From: Dongia_B soli
Lineage (GTDB): Bacteria > Pseudomonadota > Alphaproteobacteria > Dongiales > Dongiaceae
NCBI RefSeq assembly: GCF_034044715.1
Contig: NZ_JAXCLW010000009.1
Location: 62,001-126,000 of the forward strand
Length of the DNA stretch: 64,000 nt
Direction of reading: 5' to 3'
Shown here in pieces: positions 8,918-17,490 of the stretch (positions are counted from its first letter, which is position 1; every line of letters begins with the position of its first letter). The notes under the pieces are model-generated. The model searched no databases. It saw only the letters and a list, made by a program, of their open reading frames with translations, and was not told the origin of the DNA. Made by a program: the position numbers and the translations under genes.

Positions 8918-9382
8918 CTAGCCGCGGCCGCGATAAGGCGGCACGCCTTGATCCGGCACCCAGACGCCTTCCGGCAGCGTGCCAGCCTGGAAAAAGACAT
9001 CGATCGGGATGCCGCCGCGCGGATACCAGTAGCCACCGACCCGCAGCCAGCGCGGCTGCAGATTATCGATCAGCTTTTTGCCGATATCGACGGAACAGGC
9101 TTCATGAAAAGCGCCGTGATTGCGGAAGGAGCCGAGGTAAAGCTTCAGTGATTTCGATTCCACCAGCCACTGATCGGGCACGTAATCGATAACGAAATGA
9201 GCGAAATCCGGTTGGCCCGTCATGGGGCAGAGCGAGGTGAATTCCGGTGCGGTGAAGCGCACCAGATAATTCTGGTCCGGATGCGGGTTCGGCACACGTT
9301 CGAGAACCGCCGCTTCCGGTGACGTCGGTAGCTCAGTCTTCTGCCCAAGCTGGGTCAGTCCCGCATAAATGCTCTCGCTCAT
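8918..9382 (-). CDS. queF: NADPH-dependent 7-cyano-7-deazaguanine reductase QueF (short form)
   Basis: A 154-residue unimodular QueF that reduces preQ0 to preQ1. The catalytic Cys is in FTSLCPMTGQPDFAHF (C52) with the catalytic Asp of QPDFA seven residues on (D59). The QueF motif ESKSLKLYLGSFRNHGAFHE, which binds NADPH, follows. The C-terminus RYNPRGG-like region appears as YWYPRGGIPIDVF. The gene lies between tgt (25-base gap) and queG (3-base gap). No queC, queD or queE is in the window, so the substrate preQ0 could come from elsewhere in the genome or from uptake by the adjacent YhhQ-type transporter. Confidence 0.95.
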   Translation of the reverse strand: MSESIYAGLTQLGQKTELPTSPEAAVLERVPNPHPDQNYLVRFTAPEFTSLCPMTGQPDFAHFVIDYVPDQWLVESKSLKLYLGSFRNHGAFHEACSVDIGKKLIDNLQPRWLRVGGYWYPRGGIPIDVFFQAGTLPEGVWVPDQGVPPYRGRG

Positions 9383-9407
9383 GATCTTGGCTCCAGATCG
9401 GCTTCTT

Positions 9408-10535
9408 CTATAGCGGCGGCAGGTCGCTGCGTGCCTGGCCCGCTTCGAAATCCATCACGAATTCGGCGAAGGTGCCGGCCTCGATGGCCCGGCGCAGGCC
9501 CTGCATCAGTTCCTGATAATAATGCAGGTTATGCCAGGTTAACAGCATGGCGCCGACGATCTCCTTCGCCTTGTTCAGGTGATGGATATAGCCCCGCGAA
9601 TAGCTCGTACAAGCCGGGCAGGTACAATTGGGATCGATCGGCCGCGGATCCGTGGCATGGCGGGCATTGCGGATATTCAATTCACCGAAGCGCGTGAAGG
9701 CGGCGCCGGTGCGGCCCGCCCGGGTCGGCATCACGCAGTCGAACATGTCGATGCCGCGACTGACTGCGCCGACGATATCGGCCGGCCGGCCAACACCCAT
9801 CAGGTAGCGCGGCCGGTCTTCCGGCAGAAAATCCGGTGCAAAATCGAGAATGCGGAACATCTCGATCTGGCCTTCGCCGATGGCGAGCCCGCCGATCGCA
9901 TAGCCTTCGAAGCCGATATCGACCAGCGCCCGCGCCGATTCCTGACGCAAATGTTCATAGATGCCGCCCTGCATGATGCCGAATTGCAGATAGCCGGGCC
10001 GACGGCGGAAAGCATCACGGCTGCGGACCGCCCAGCGCATCGACAGGCGCATCGACTGGGCTGCCTGGTCCGGCGTTGCCGGGAAGGGCGTGCATTCGTC
10101 GAAGCACATGGTGATGTCGGAATCCAGCTGGTCTTGGATTTGGGTGCTGGTCTCGGGGCTCAGCATGTGTTTGCGCCCATCGAGATGCGAACGGAATTCG
10201 ACGCCCTGTTCGGTGATCTTGCGCAGCTCCGAGAGGCTCATGACCTGGAACCCGCCGCTATCGGTGAGGATCGGTTTCGGCCAGTTCATGAACTTATGCA
10301 GGCCGCCCAACGCGGCGACCCGCTCCGCGCCGGGGCGCAGCATCAGGTGATAGGTATTGCCGAGGAGAATCTCCGCCCCCGTTGCCGCGACCGATTCCGG
10401 CAGCATCGCTTTCACCGTGCCGGCGGTGCCGACCGGCATGAAAGCCGGCGTGTTGACATGGCCATGTGCCGTGCTGACACGGCCGCGCCGTGCCTTGCCG
10501 TCCTTGGCCAATAAAGTGAAACAGGATTCGGTCAT
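9408..10535 (-). CDS. tgt: tRNA-guanine transglycosylase Tgt
   Basis: A 375-residue bacterial Tgt that exchanges guanine-34 of GUN-anticodon tRNAs for preQ1. The acid/base Asp is in ILTDSGGFQVMSL (D92), the nucleophile Asp region is FDCVMPTRAGRTG, and the zinc site is CTCPACTSY followed by a downstream His (TWHNLHYY). Length and order match the family. Its ATG overlaps the end of queA by four bases, so the two are translationally coupled. Confidence 0.97.
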   Translation of the reverse strand: MTESCFTLLAKDGKARRGRVSTAHGHVNTPAFMPVGTAGTVKAMLPESVAATGAEILLGNTYHLMLRPGAERVAALGGLHKFMNWPKPILTDSGGFQVMSLSELRKITEQGVEFRSHLDGRKHMLSPETSTQIQDQLDSDITMCFDECTPFPATPDQAAQSMRLSMRWAVRSRDAFRRRPGYLQFGIMQGGIYEHLRQESARALVDIGFEGYAIGGLAIGEGQIEMFRILDFAPDFLPEDRPRYLMGVGRPADIVGAVSRGIDMFDCVMPTRAGRTGAAFTRFGELNIRNARHATDPRPIDPNCTCPACTSYSRGYIHHLNKAKEIVGAMLLTWHNLHYYQELMQGLRRAIEAGTFAEFVMDFEAGQARSDLPPL

Positions 10536-11596
10536 TGGGAACGCTCCAACAGGCTGGAATCGCCATAAGAGAAGAAGCGATAGCCAGCGCGAATGGCATG
10601 ATCATAGGCCGCCCGCATGCGGCTCATGCCGGCAAAGGCGCAGACCAGCATGAACAGGGTCGATTTCGGCAGGTGGAAATTGGTCATCAGGACATCGACG
10701 CAGCGGAAGCGATAACCGGGCGTGATGAAGATATCGGTATCGTCGGTGAAGGGGCGCACATGCCCAGTCTCATCCGCCGCACTTTCCAGCAGCCGCAGCG
10801 AAGTCGTGCCGACACCGACGATGCGCCGGCCTTCGGCGCGGGCGCGGTTGAGCGTCGCGGCGGCTTCCGTGGAAATCTCGCCATATTCCGCATGCATCTT
10901 ATGCTCGGCAATATTCTCGACCTTGACCGGCAGGAAGGTGCCAGCGCCAACATGCAGGGTCACCATCAGTTTCTCGACGCCGCGTTCTTGCAAGGCGGTG
11001 AAAAGCTGGGGGGTGAAATGCAGGCCGGCCGTGGGTGCCGCCACGGCACCTTCGGCCCGGGCATAGACGGTCTGGTAATCGGCAGCATCCCGCGCCTCCA
11101 ACGGCCGCAATTTGCGGATATAAGGGGGCAGCGGCATTTGGCCATGGCGATGCAGCGCCTCGAACAGTTCGGCGCCGGCGGCGGCGAAACGCAGCACGAT
11201 CTCGCCTTCTGGCGTCTTCTCGACAACATCGGCCGTGAAGTCGCCGCCGAACCGGATCGTGTCACCGAGTTTCAGGCGTCGCCCCGGTTTGGCGAAGGCG
11301 CGCCAGCTATCCAGGCTTTCCCGTTTATGCAGGGTAATCTCCACCTTGGCAGCTTCGCTCCCCGCCACATCCCGGGCGGCGCGTTCGCCAAACAATTGGG
11401 CGGGGATCACCTTGGTATCGTTGAAGACCATCAGATCGCCGGGCTGCAGCAGCGCCGGCAGATCGCACACCAGCCGGTCGGCCAGCCGGTCGCGCCCGAC
11501 ATGCAGCAGCCGGGCCGCATCGCGCGGTGTGACGGGATGCTGGGCGATCAGCTCTTCCGGCAAATGGAAATCGAAATCGGCGGTCTGCAAGGTCAC
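10532..11596 (-). CDS. queA: S-adenosylmethionine:tRNA ribosyltransferase-isomerase QueA
   Basis: QueA transfers and rearranges the ribosyl group of SAM onto preQ1-tRNA to form epoxyqueuosine. Family landmarks include ADFDFHLPEELIAQHP at the start, DTKVIPAQLFG, PTAGLHFTP and the C-terminal TNFHLPKSTLFMLVCAF. An open frame extends up to a TTG at 11761, but family proteins begin just before the ADFDF motif, so the GTG at 11596 is chosen, although no strong ribosome site precedes it. First gene of the queuosine operon, divergent from the precursor transporter. Confidence 0.94.
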   Translation of the reverse strand: MTLQTADFDFHLPEELIAQHPVTPRDAARLLHVGRDRLADRLVCDLPALLQPGDLMVFNDTKVIPAQLFGERAARDVAGSEAAKVEITLHKRESLDSWRAFAKPGRRLKLGDTIRFGGDFTADVVEKTPEGEIVLRFAAAGAELFEALHRHGQMPLPPYIRKLRPLEARDAADYQTVYARAEGAVAAPTAGLHFTPQLFTALQERGVEKLMVTLHVGAGTFLPVKVENIAEHKMHAEYGEISTEAAATLNRARAEGRRIVGVGTTSLRLLESAADETGHVRPFTDDTDIFITPGYRFRCVDVLMTNFHLPKSTLFMLVCAFAGMSRMRAAYDHAIRAGYRFFSYGDSSLLERSQ

Positions 11597-11762
11597 GGTT
11601 GGTAACTTGTCACGATGGAAACTATTAAAGCACTTTCGCTGCGGTTGTTTCGGCAGTGGCTTTCCGGGGATAACCGGATTATATGGCGCATCAGGCGCAA
11701 AGCCGGCGTTCAGGTAGCCCGGACCGCCCCGATAGACAACCGATTTCGCGAGATCGTGCAAG

Positions 11763-12452
11763 ATGACGCAGCCGGCCGGAGCCCGTTTTTCATCCTATTT
11801 CGTTGCGGTGGTTGCATTTTTCGTCACCAGCCTGGTGGTTTCCAATATCGTCGCGGTGAAATTGACCCTGATCCAGGGGCTGGTTCTGCCGGCCGCTGTC
11901 ATTCTCTTCCCGGTCAGTTACATCCTCGGCGATGTCCTGACCGAGGTTTACGGCTATCGCGCCGCCCGGCGGGTGATCTGGCTCGGGTTCCTCTGCAATT
12001 TCCTGGCGGTCGTCGCTATCTGGTTGGGTGGCCTGCTGCCGGCCGCACCGTTCTGGGGCGATCAGGGCGCCTATGACCGCATTCTCGGCACCACGCCGCG
12101 CCTGTTGCTGGCCTCGTTCCTGGCCTATCTGGTCGGCGAATTCGCCAATGCCATGATCATGTCGAGGCTCAAAGTGGCGATGCAGGGCCGGCATCTCTGG
12201 GTCCGCACCATAAGCTCGACGCTGGTCGGCGAGGGATTGGATTCGGCCGTCTTCATTACCATCGCCTTTTACGATGTCATGCCGCCGGGTGTCTTGGCGA
12301 CCGCCGTCGTCACGCAATGGCTGGTCAAATCGGGCTATGAGGCCCTGGCGACACCGTTGACTTATCTCGTCGTCAATTTCCTCAAGCGGCGCGAAGGCAT
12401 CGATGTCTATGACCGTGGGGTGGCGCTCAACCCGTTTTCATCCGGTAAGTAG
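11763..12452 (+). CDS. yhhQ: Queuosine precursor transporter, YhhQ/DUF165 family
   Basis: A 229-residue integral membrane protein with about six helices. Hallmarks are SLVVSNIVAVKL near the N-terminus, the charged motif GDVLTEVYGYRAARRVIWLG and GEFANAMIMSRLKV in the middle. YhhQ proteins import preQ0 and preQ1. Placement beside queA-tgt-queF-queG, divergently transcribed across about 165 bases, strongly supports that role here. It converges on the MFS gene, whose stop abuts its own with no gap. Confidence 0.9.
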   Translation: MTQPAGARFSSYFVAVVAFFVTSLVVSNIVAVKLTLIQGLVLPAAVILFPVSYILGDVLTEVYGYRAARRVIWLGFLCNFLAVVAIWLGGLLPAAPFWGDQGAYDRILGTTPRLLLASFLAYLVGEFANAMIMSRLKVAMQGRHLWVRTISSTLVGEGLDSAVFITIAFYDVMPPGVLATAVVTQWLVKSGYEALATPLTYLVVNFLKRREGIDVYDRGVALNPFSSGK

Positions 12453-13982
12453 TCAGTCGTCGCTCGCGACCCTCGGTGTAATCCCGCGCATATCGTCGCC
12501 GGCAGTCTTGGGGAATAGCAGCGAGACCGGCGAGGCGAAGAAGGAAATCGCTGTCACCACCAGGATGGCGAGGGAGAAATCCGACAATTGCGCATGTTCA
12601 TGGCCGGATAAAGTCACGGATAGGTGCAGCACGCCGGAGGACAGGCAGATGCCGAGCGACAGCATCAATTGCTGGAACGTGGCATAAAAACTGGTTGCCG
12701 AACTCATGCGATCGCGCGGGATATCGGCATAAGCGATGGTGTTATAAGCGGCAAATTGCAGCGATTGCAGGAACCCGCCCGCCAGCAGCACCGCATACAT
12801 CAGCCAGAGCGGCCAAGCCGGCCGGAAAGCTGCGCAGACGGCGATCAGCGCGGTGGCGAACAAGGCGTTCCACACCATAGTGCTGCGAAAACCGTAGCGT
12901 CGCAGGATCGGTGTCGCGCCGGCTTTCATCAGCATGAAGCCGATGGCACTCATGAAGGTGACCATGCCGCTTTCAGCCGCCGACATGCCGAAACCAAGCT
13001 GCATCATCATCGGCAGCAGGAAGGGCATGGCGCCGCCGGTGATGCGGGTCAAGGCACCGGCGATCACCGACAGGCTGAAGGTCGGAATCCGCATCAGGCT
13101 CATATCGAGAATCGGGCTGGCGAGACGCCGCGCATGCAGCAGGTAAAGCGCGAAACTGATGCCGGCGATGCCAATCACGATCAACGTCTGCGCGCCGGAA
13201 AACACGCCGCGTCCGCCCAATTCGACGCCAAAAGTAAGGCAAGCAAGGGCAATGCCGGAAAGGAGGAGGCCGAGGATGTCGAAGCCGCCCTTCGGCGGTT
13301 CCTTGATATCGGGAATGAGCCAGACTGCCAGCGCGACACCAATGAGCCCGATCGGCACATTGATGTAAAAGATCCAGCGCCAATCCAGATAGGTCACAAT
13401 AAAGCCGCCAACCGGCGGCCCCAGGATCGGTCCCAGCAAAGCCGGGACGAGCAACCAGGACATGGCGGCAATGAGGTCGGTTTTGGCCACGTTGCGCAGC
13501 AGGATCAGGCGCCCAACCGGCACCATCATGGCGCCGCCCAGCCCCTGCAACAGCCGCGCAGCGACCAGCACCTCCAGGCTGCCGGCCAGGCCGCAGAGGA
13601 TCGAGCCCAGCGTGAAGATGCCGATGGAGATGCAGAAGATGTTGCGGGCGCCGTAGCGGTCGGCGACCCAGCCGCTGGCGGGAATGAAGATCGCCAGGCT
13701 GAGAAGATAAGAGGTCAGCGCCAGGCTCATATGCAGCGGCGCAACGCTGAAACTGCGCGCCATCGTCGGTAAAGCCGTGGTGAGCACGGTCGCGTCCAAT
13801 TGCTCCATGAAGAGGGAACTGGCGACGATGACGGCGAGAACACGAAAATTGCGTGGTTGCGGCGTACTCGCAGTCGCTGCGGTCGTGACGCTGATATCGA
13901 CGGGCATGATGGCAGGCAGCATCTCCGGTCCAGGCAGTGGAGAGAAGCTGTAATTCCGCATGGCAGCCCATCCGGCTTGCAT
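12453..13982 (-). CDS. MFS multidrug exporter, DHA2 (EmrB/QacA-like) family
   Basis: A 509-residue proton-driven exporter with about 14 predicted membrane helices. The first-helix motif LDATVLTTALPTMA, the loop 2-3 motif GWVADRYGARNIF and the helix 5 motif GPILGPPVGGF identify the DHA2 branch. The N-terminal 45 residues before the first helix are hydrophilic, and a later start (ATG at 13961 or 13922) is possible; none has a strong ribosome site. No membrane-fusion partner is adjacent, so it may act alone at the inner membrane. Substrate unknown. Confidence 0.87.
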   Translation of the reverse strand: MQAGWAAMRNYSFSPLPGPEMLPAIMPVDISVTTAATASTPQPRNFRVLAVIVASSLFMEQLDATVLTTALPTMARSFSVAPLHMSLALTSYLLSLAIFIPASGWVADRYGARNIFCISIGIFTLGSILCGLAGSLEVLVAARLLQGLGGAMMVPVGRLILLRNVAKTDLIAAMSWLLVPALLGPILGPPVGGFIVTYLDWRWIFYINVPIGLIGVALAVWLIPDIKEPPKGGFDILGLLLSGIALACLTFGVELGGRGVFSGAQTLIVIGIAGISFALYLLHARRLASPILDMSLMRIPTFSLSVIAGALTRITGGAMPFLLPMMMQLGFGMSAAESGMVTFMSAIGFMLMKAGATPILRRYGFRSTMVWNALFATALIAVCAAFRPAWPLWLMYAVLLAGGFLQSLQFAAYNTIAYADIPRDRMSSATSFYATFQQLMLSLGICLSSGVLHLSVTLSGHEHAQLSDFSLAILVVTAISFFASPVSLLFPKTAGDDMRGITPRVASDD

Positions 13983-14011
13983 GCCAAGAAAGCGTAAAAA
14001 TTAGTCGAATC

Positions 14012-14923
14012 TTAGTCGGTGCCGGCCTCACGAATACCCTTCAGCGCTTGGCGCGCGGCTTCGGTGATCTCGGCGTCTTGATCGAGATCGATCGCATGAT
14101 CGAGCCAGGCGCGCGCCTGCCTCCGGTCGTCCTGCGCCGCCGCCGAGCGTCCGGCCCGCAGATAAAGATCGGCCGCGGCGGGCAAATCGCCCTGTCGTTG
14201 CGCCGCATCGGCGGCGACCGAAAGCGCCCGGGCCAAGCCGCGATAATCCAGCAGATCGCGCCGCAGGTCCGCGGATTGCAGGGCGGCGGATCTGGCTTCG
14301 GAAAAGTTTCCCTGGCGCCGGGCGAGGCGGGCGCGCAGTTCCGCCGCATCGGCTTGCTGGGTTGAGCGCACGACCGGCGCCTTCTCACTACCCGCAGCGG
14401 TCCGGCTGAGCACCTGGCTGGCGGCCTGCAGCCCGGCGAGATCGCCCCGGTCATCGGCGATCAGCCCGCGCAGGAAACTGGCTGAAGCTCCGGTCTCCGG
14501 ATCGCGATGTTGCAGTTGTGCCGCCAACCGGTCAGCTTCGGCCATCTTGCCGATGCGATACAGCGCGGTTGCTTCGATCAGATCGAGGGCCGGCATGCCC
14601 GGACTGCCGCGCCGGGCCAGTTCGGCCCGGGCGCGCCGGGCGGTTGCGAGCGCCGTATCCGGCTGGTTGGCGCGCAATTGGGCTGCCGCGAGATTGAAGC
14701 TGAGATCGCCGATGGCCGCGAGGTCGTCGCGCGCTTCCGCGCGGATGAGCGCTTCGCGATATTGTGCCACCGCATCTTCGGGACGGTCGAGACTGTAAGC
14801 CAGCTGTCCCGCGCGTTCATGCTGCTCCATGCTGGGATCAGGCGGCACAGCCGGCTTCGCCACATCACTGCCGCAAGCGGCGAGCAGGAATAGCGCCCCA
14901 AGAGGACCGAACCCGCTTTTCAT
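14012..14923 (-). CDS. TPR-like lipoprotein of the MCE transport operon
   Basis: A 303-residue lipoprotein. The ATG at 14923 gives a lipoprotein signal (MKSGFGPLGALFLLAAC, lipobox LAAC). The rest is almost all Ala/Arg-rich helices in tetratricopeptide-like pairs (LAYSLDRPEDAVAQYREAL, ATALYRIGKMAEADRLAAQL). The ATG overlaps the stop of the MCE gene as ATGA, so it belongs to the Mla-like operon. In comparable operons the fourth gene is an outer-membrane-linked lipoprotein; a partner role in bridging the MCE protein to the outer membrane is inference. Confidence 0.75.
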   Translation of the reverse strand: MKSGFGPLGALFLLAACGSDVAKPAVPPDPSMEQHERAGQLAYSLDRPEDAVAQYREALIRAEARDDLAAIGDLSFNLAAAQLRANQPDTALATARRARAELARRGSPGMPALDLIEATALYRIGKMAEADRLAAQLQHRDPETGASASFLRGLIADDRGDLAGLQAASQVLSRTAAGSEKAPVVRSTQQADAAELRARLARRQGNFSEARSAALQSADLRRDLLDYRGLARALSVAADAAQRQGDLPAAADLYLRAGRSAAAQDDRRQARAWLDHAIDLDQDAEITEAARQALKGIREAGTD

Positions 14924-15900
14924 GGCCGGACCTCCGATGCCGGCAGGCGTTGATTGCTGATTGGGGGAGACTCGCCGCCACCGCCCAGCAGCCACAGACT
15001 GCGCAATTGCGTCAGCAATTGTTCCAACTGCTGAGCGGTCAACTGCGTCTGCGTCAGCAGCGATGGCAGGTTAGCGGAACTGCTCTCGACATTTCGGCTG
15101 ATGGCGGGCAAGCGGGTGCTTGCTTTGCTCAGGTCTTTCATCGCTGTCTGCAGGGTGGCGAGGACATTATCCGTTTTCTTCAGCAGCGCGGGGATGCCGG
15201 CCGGGCCGCCGGCCTGCCGGGTCAAGCTGTTGACCTGCTTTGCCGATTGCTGCAACTGGCCGATGATGTCATTGAGGCCTAAAACCGATTGACGGGCCGA
15301 GGCCACGGCGGCCTCGATTTCCTTCGCCACCGTTTCATCCTTCAGCAGGCGGCCGACATTGCCTTCGCCGCGATTGATGCGGTCCATTACCTCGGACAAG
15401 GATTTGGTTGCATGGCCGACATTGTCGAGGATCGGGAAGACTTTTGCCCGGACTTCATCGATCAATGCACTGATGCTGTCGGTCGGCGCTCGTTCCGTGG
15501 TGGCGTCGAGCACCGCATAAGACCAGTCCATCGGTGTGCCCCTACCACGGGAGATATCGACGAAGGCCGCGCCAGCCAGGCCGAAGCGGCGGCGAATGAC
15601 CGCAGTGCTGTCACGGCGGATGAAAGCCTTTGCCTGTTCGTCAATTTCGGCCATGGCATACATCTGCTGCCGGGGGTCGATGACGATCCGGCGGATGATG
15701 CCAGCGCGAGTGCCCAGCACCTCGACATCGGCGCCGACCTCCAATCCGGCGACGCCGGTTTCGGGCAGGACAAGGCGCAATTCGGAAACCGGCTTGAACC
15801 AGTCGCGCAGAACGCCTGCCTGCATGATCGTGGCGATCAGCACGCCGACCGCGACCACAACCAGCAAGCCGATCAGTTCATCAGTATGGCGCAGGCGCAT
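14920..15900 (-). CDS. MCE-domain protein, MlaD-like
   Basis: A 326-residue protein with one N-terminal membrane helix (LIGLLVVVAVGVLIATIMQAG, about 9-29) followed by an MCE domain (about 38-115, including LEVGADVEVLGTRAGIIRRI) and a long helical C-terminal part (about 150-310). MCE proteins form periplasmic hexamers that carry phospholipids between membranes. It is the substrate-channel subunit of the operon formed with the permease and ATPase-like genes upstream and the lipoprotein downstream. Confidence 0.85.
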   Translation of the reverse strand: MRLRHTDELIGLLVVVAVGVLIATIMQAGVLRDWFKPVSELRLVLPETGVAGLEVGADVEVLGTRAGIIRRIVIDPRQQMYAMAEIDEQAKAFIRRDSTAVIRRRFGLAGAAFVDISRGRGTPMDWSYAVLDATTERAPTDSISALIDEVRAKVFPILDNVGHATKSLSEVMDRINRGEGNVGRLLKDETVAKEIEAAVASARQSVLGLNDIIGQLQQSAKQVNSLTRQAGGPAGIPALLKKTDNVLATLQTAMKDLSKASTRLPAISRNVESSSANLPSLLTQTQLTAQQLEQLLTQLRSLWLLGGGGESPPISNQRLPASEVRP

Positions 15901-15915
15901 TCCGGTCCCCCGTTG

Positions 15916-16608
15916 TCAACCCGTGCGCAACGATGCCAGCCCATGATAGCCGAGCCTGAGGCGCTGGGTGGCTGGAAAGGACCGGTCACTCCAGACTGCC
16001 TTGTTCCGGGTCATCCAGATCGCCGCAGCGCCCCGGTCGCGCGCCCTGGCGATAGCGTTCAGCAGCATCGGGATCATATCTGCATAGACTCCTTGAAGCG
16101 GACTTTCGAGCAGGAGCAGCATTGGCTCGCCGAGAAAGGCGCGCGCGAAACTAGCGCGCACAAGGTCGCCAGCCGAGAGCATGTCGATACGCCCCATTGG
16201 CAGGCCCGGCAGGCCGAAAGCGCGGCACAGATCGGTGGCCTCCGCGCGCAACGTCGCGGGATCGCGGCGGGTGTGATGCAATTGGGGCAGCATGATGTTC
16301 GTGGCGGCATCGAGAAAATCGAGCCAACTCCGGCCGGCGAAGACCCGGCCGATCCGTCCGCGTAGTGCCTGCGCATAATCCAGCGGCAGCGATGTCCAGT
16401 CGCGCCCAAGGAATTCCACCGCCCCATTGTCTGGTGGCGCCAAGCCGCTGCAGAGATCTGCGAAATCGCGGCCGAGATCGGCGTCGCGCGCATCGATCAG
16501 CGCGAAATCGCCAGGCCCCAGCCGCAGATTGAGCTTGGCATCGGCCGCGGTGCCGACCAAATGCCGTGATCGAGCGTTGTTGAGATCGAGGATTGCCGTC
16601 GTTGCCAT
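15916..16608 (-). CDS. Degenerate ABC ATPase-like subunit of the MCE operon (catalytic motifs lost)
   Basis: A 230-residue protein in the place where the MlaF ATPase is expected. The ABC layout is recognisable: a beta-strand plus loop GDFALIDARDADLGRDF, a linker with LGRDWTSLP, a signature-like LSAGDLVRASFARAF (144-158) and a Walker-B-like MLLLLESPLQGV (163-174). However the Walker A GxxGxGKS/T is replaced by DARDADLGR (39-47), the catalytic Glu is Ser169 and the H-loop His is Arg201 (WMTRNK). It therefore should not bind or hydrolyse ATP in the usual way. The reading frame is intact with normal codon use, so it looks selected rather than decayed. Confidence 0.7.
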   Translation of the reverse strand: MATTAILDLNNARSRHLVGTAADAKLNLRLGPGDFALIDARDADLGRDFADLCSGLAPPDNGAVEFLGRDWTSLPLDYAQALRGRIGRVFAGRSWLDFLDAATNIMLPQLHHTRRDPATLRAEATDLCRAFGLPGLPMGRIDMLSAGDLVRASFARAFLGEPMLLLLESPLQGVYADMIPMLLNAIARARDRGAAAIWMTRNKAVWSDRSFPATQRLRLGYHGLASLRTG

Positions 16609-16611
16609 GGA

Positions 16612-17490
16612 TCAGCTCGCCAAACTCAGAATGCCGCTGACCAGCATGATCGCCAGCAGGCCACGGACGAAACCGCGCGGCATCAAGCGATTGGCGTCAA
16701 GATGTGGCTCGGCATCCAGCGCGGTTAGGCAGGCGGTCATGGCGACCAGCAGGCCGATCACCACCAGTTTGATGGGAAAGATCGCGAAATCGGCCGCATG
16801 CATCGCGGTCAGCACATTGTCGAGAAAAGACCAGAGCGACATTCGCACCGCACCGACCAGGCTGCCGACGATAAAGCCGGTCAGTAGAGAGACCAACATG
16901 AAGATCACGCCCAGCGTATAGCCAGCGGTGGCAAAGGCTATGCCGCGTGGCAGAATCAGCGCCCCGACCGGATCGATGCCTTGTGCCTGCAAGACCTCGA
17001 TCTGCCCGCTCGCCTGCAAGCCGCCCAGTTCGGTAAGCGTCACGGAACCGCTGCGCCCCAGCAGGATCAACCCGACCAGGACGGGAATGATCTCGCGGAT
17101 CAGAATGGTGACCAGAATAGAACCGATGGATTCCTCTTGCCCGGCAGCGCCGAGCCAGTAGAGCGCCTGATAGACCATGCCGAGGCCAATGATCGCTGCG
17201 GTCAAAATCGTGGTGGTGAGCCCGCCCGCCAGCGACTGGCGCAGCACGCGGCGAAACTCGGCCCTGGTCGTGCGCCGCCAGCTCGCTGGCCGACAGGCGT
17301 CGATGACGATGCCAGCCGACATCGAGGCCAGGGTCACAAGGAACCGGGCGCGGCGTCGTGTCAGACGCCCAAGCCAGCCCAGCCATTGCCAGATAAGACC
17401 ATGTCGCCACTTTGGCGATGGCGGCTGGGTCGACGCCTGAACGATCGGTGACTGCGGCGATGACGCCCCGTTGACGCTCGCGGCGCTCAC
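16612..17490 (-). CDS. MCE-system permease, MlaE family
   Basis: A 292-residue integral membrane protein of the MlaE/DUF140 permease family, with the conserved coupling region VTLTELGGLQASGQIEVLQAQGIDPVGALILPRGIA and five to six helices. The GTG at 17490 is chosen because it overlaps the stop of the upstream receptor gene as GTGA; the long open frame further upstream is the shadow of that gene. It should form the inner-membrane core of the lipid transporter with the ATPase-like and MCE proteins encoded next. Confidence 0.85.
   Translation of the reverse strand: MSAASVNGASSPQSPIVQASTQPPSPKWRHGLIWQWLGWLGRLTRRRARFLVTLASMSAGIVIDACRPASWRRTTRAEFRRVLRQSLAGGLTTTILTAAIIGLGMVYQALYWLGAAGQEESIGSILVTILIREIIPVLVGLILLGRSGSVTLTELGGLQASGQIEVLQAQGIDPVGALILPRGIAFATAGYTLGVIFMLVSLLTGFIVGSLVGAVRMSLWSFLDNVLTAMHAADFAIFPIKLVVIGLLVAMTACLTALDAEPHLDANRLMPRGFVRGLLAIMLVSGILSLAS

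Noticed and set aside
10535..11605. 356-codon plus-strand frame opposite queA
   Set aside because: Antisense to a fully conserved queA; no domain motifs in the translation.
11597..11762. Possible preQ1 riboswitch between queA and the YhhQ-type gene
   Set aside because: The short gap has no recognisable H-type pseudoknot pattern with the A-rich tail near either start.
12624..13772. Long plus-strand open frame of 382 codons opposite the MFS gene
   Set aside because: It is the antisense shadow of a well-supported 14-helix transporter and its translation is His/Gln/Arg-rich without fold-like pattern.
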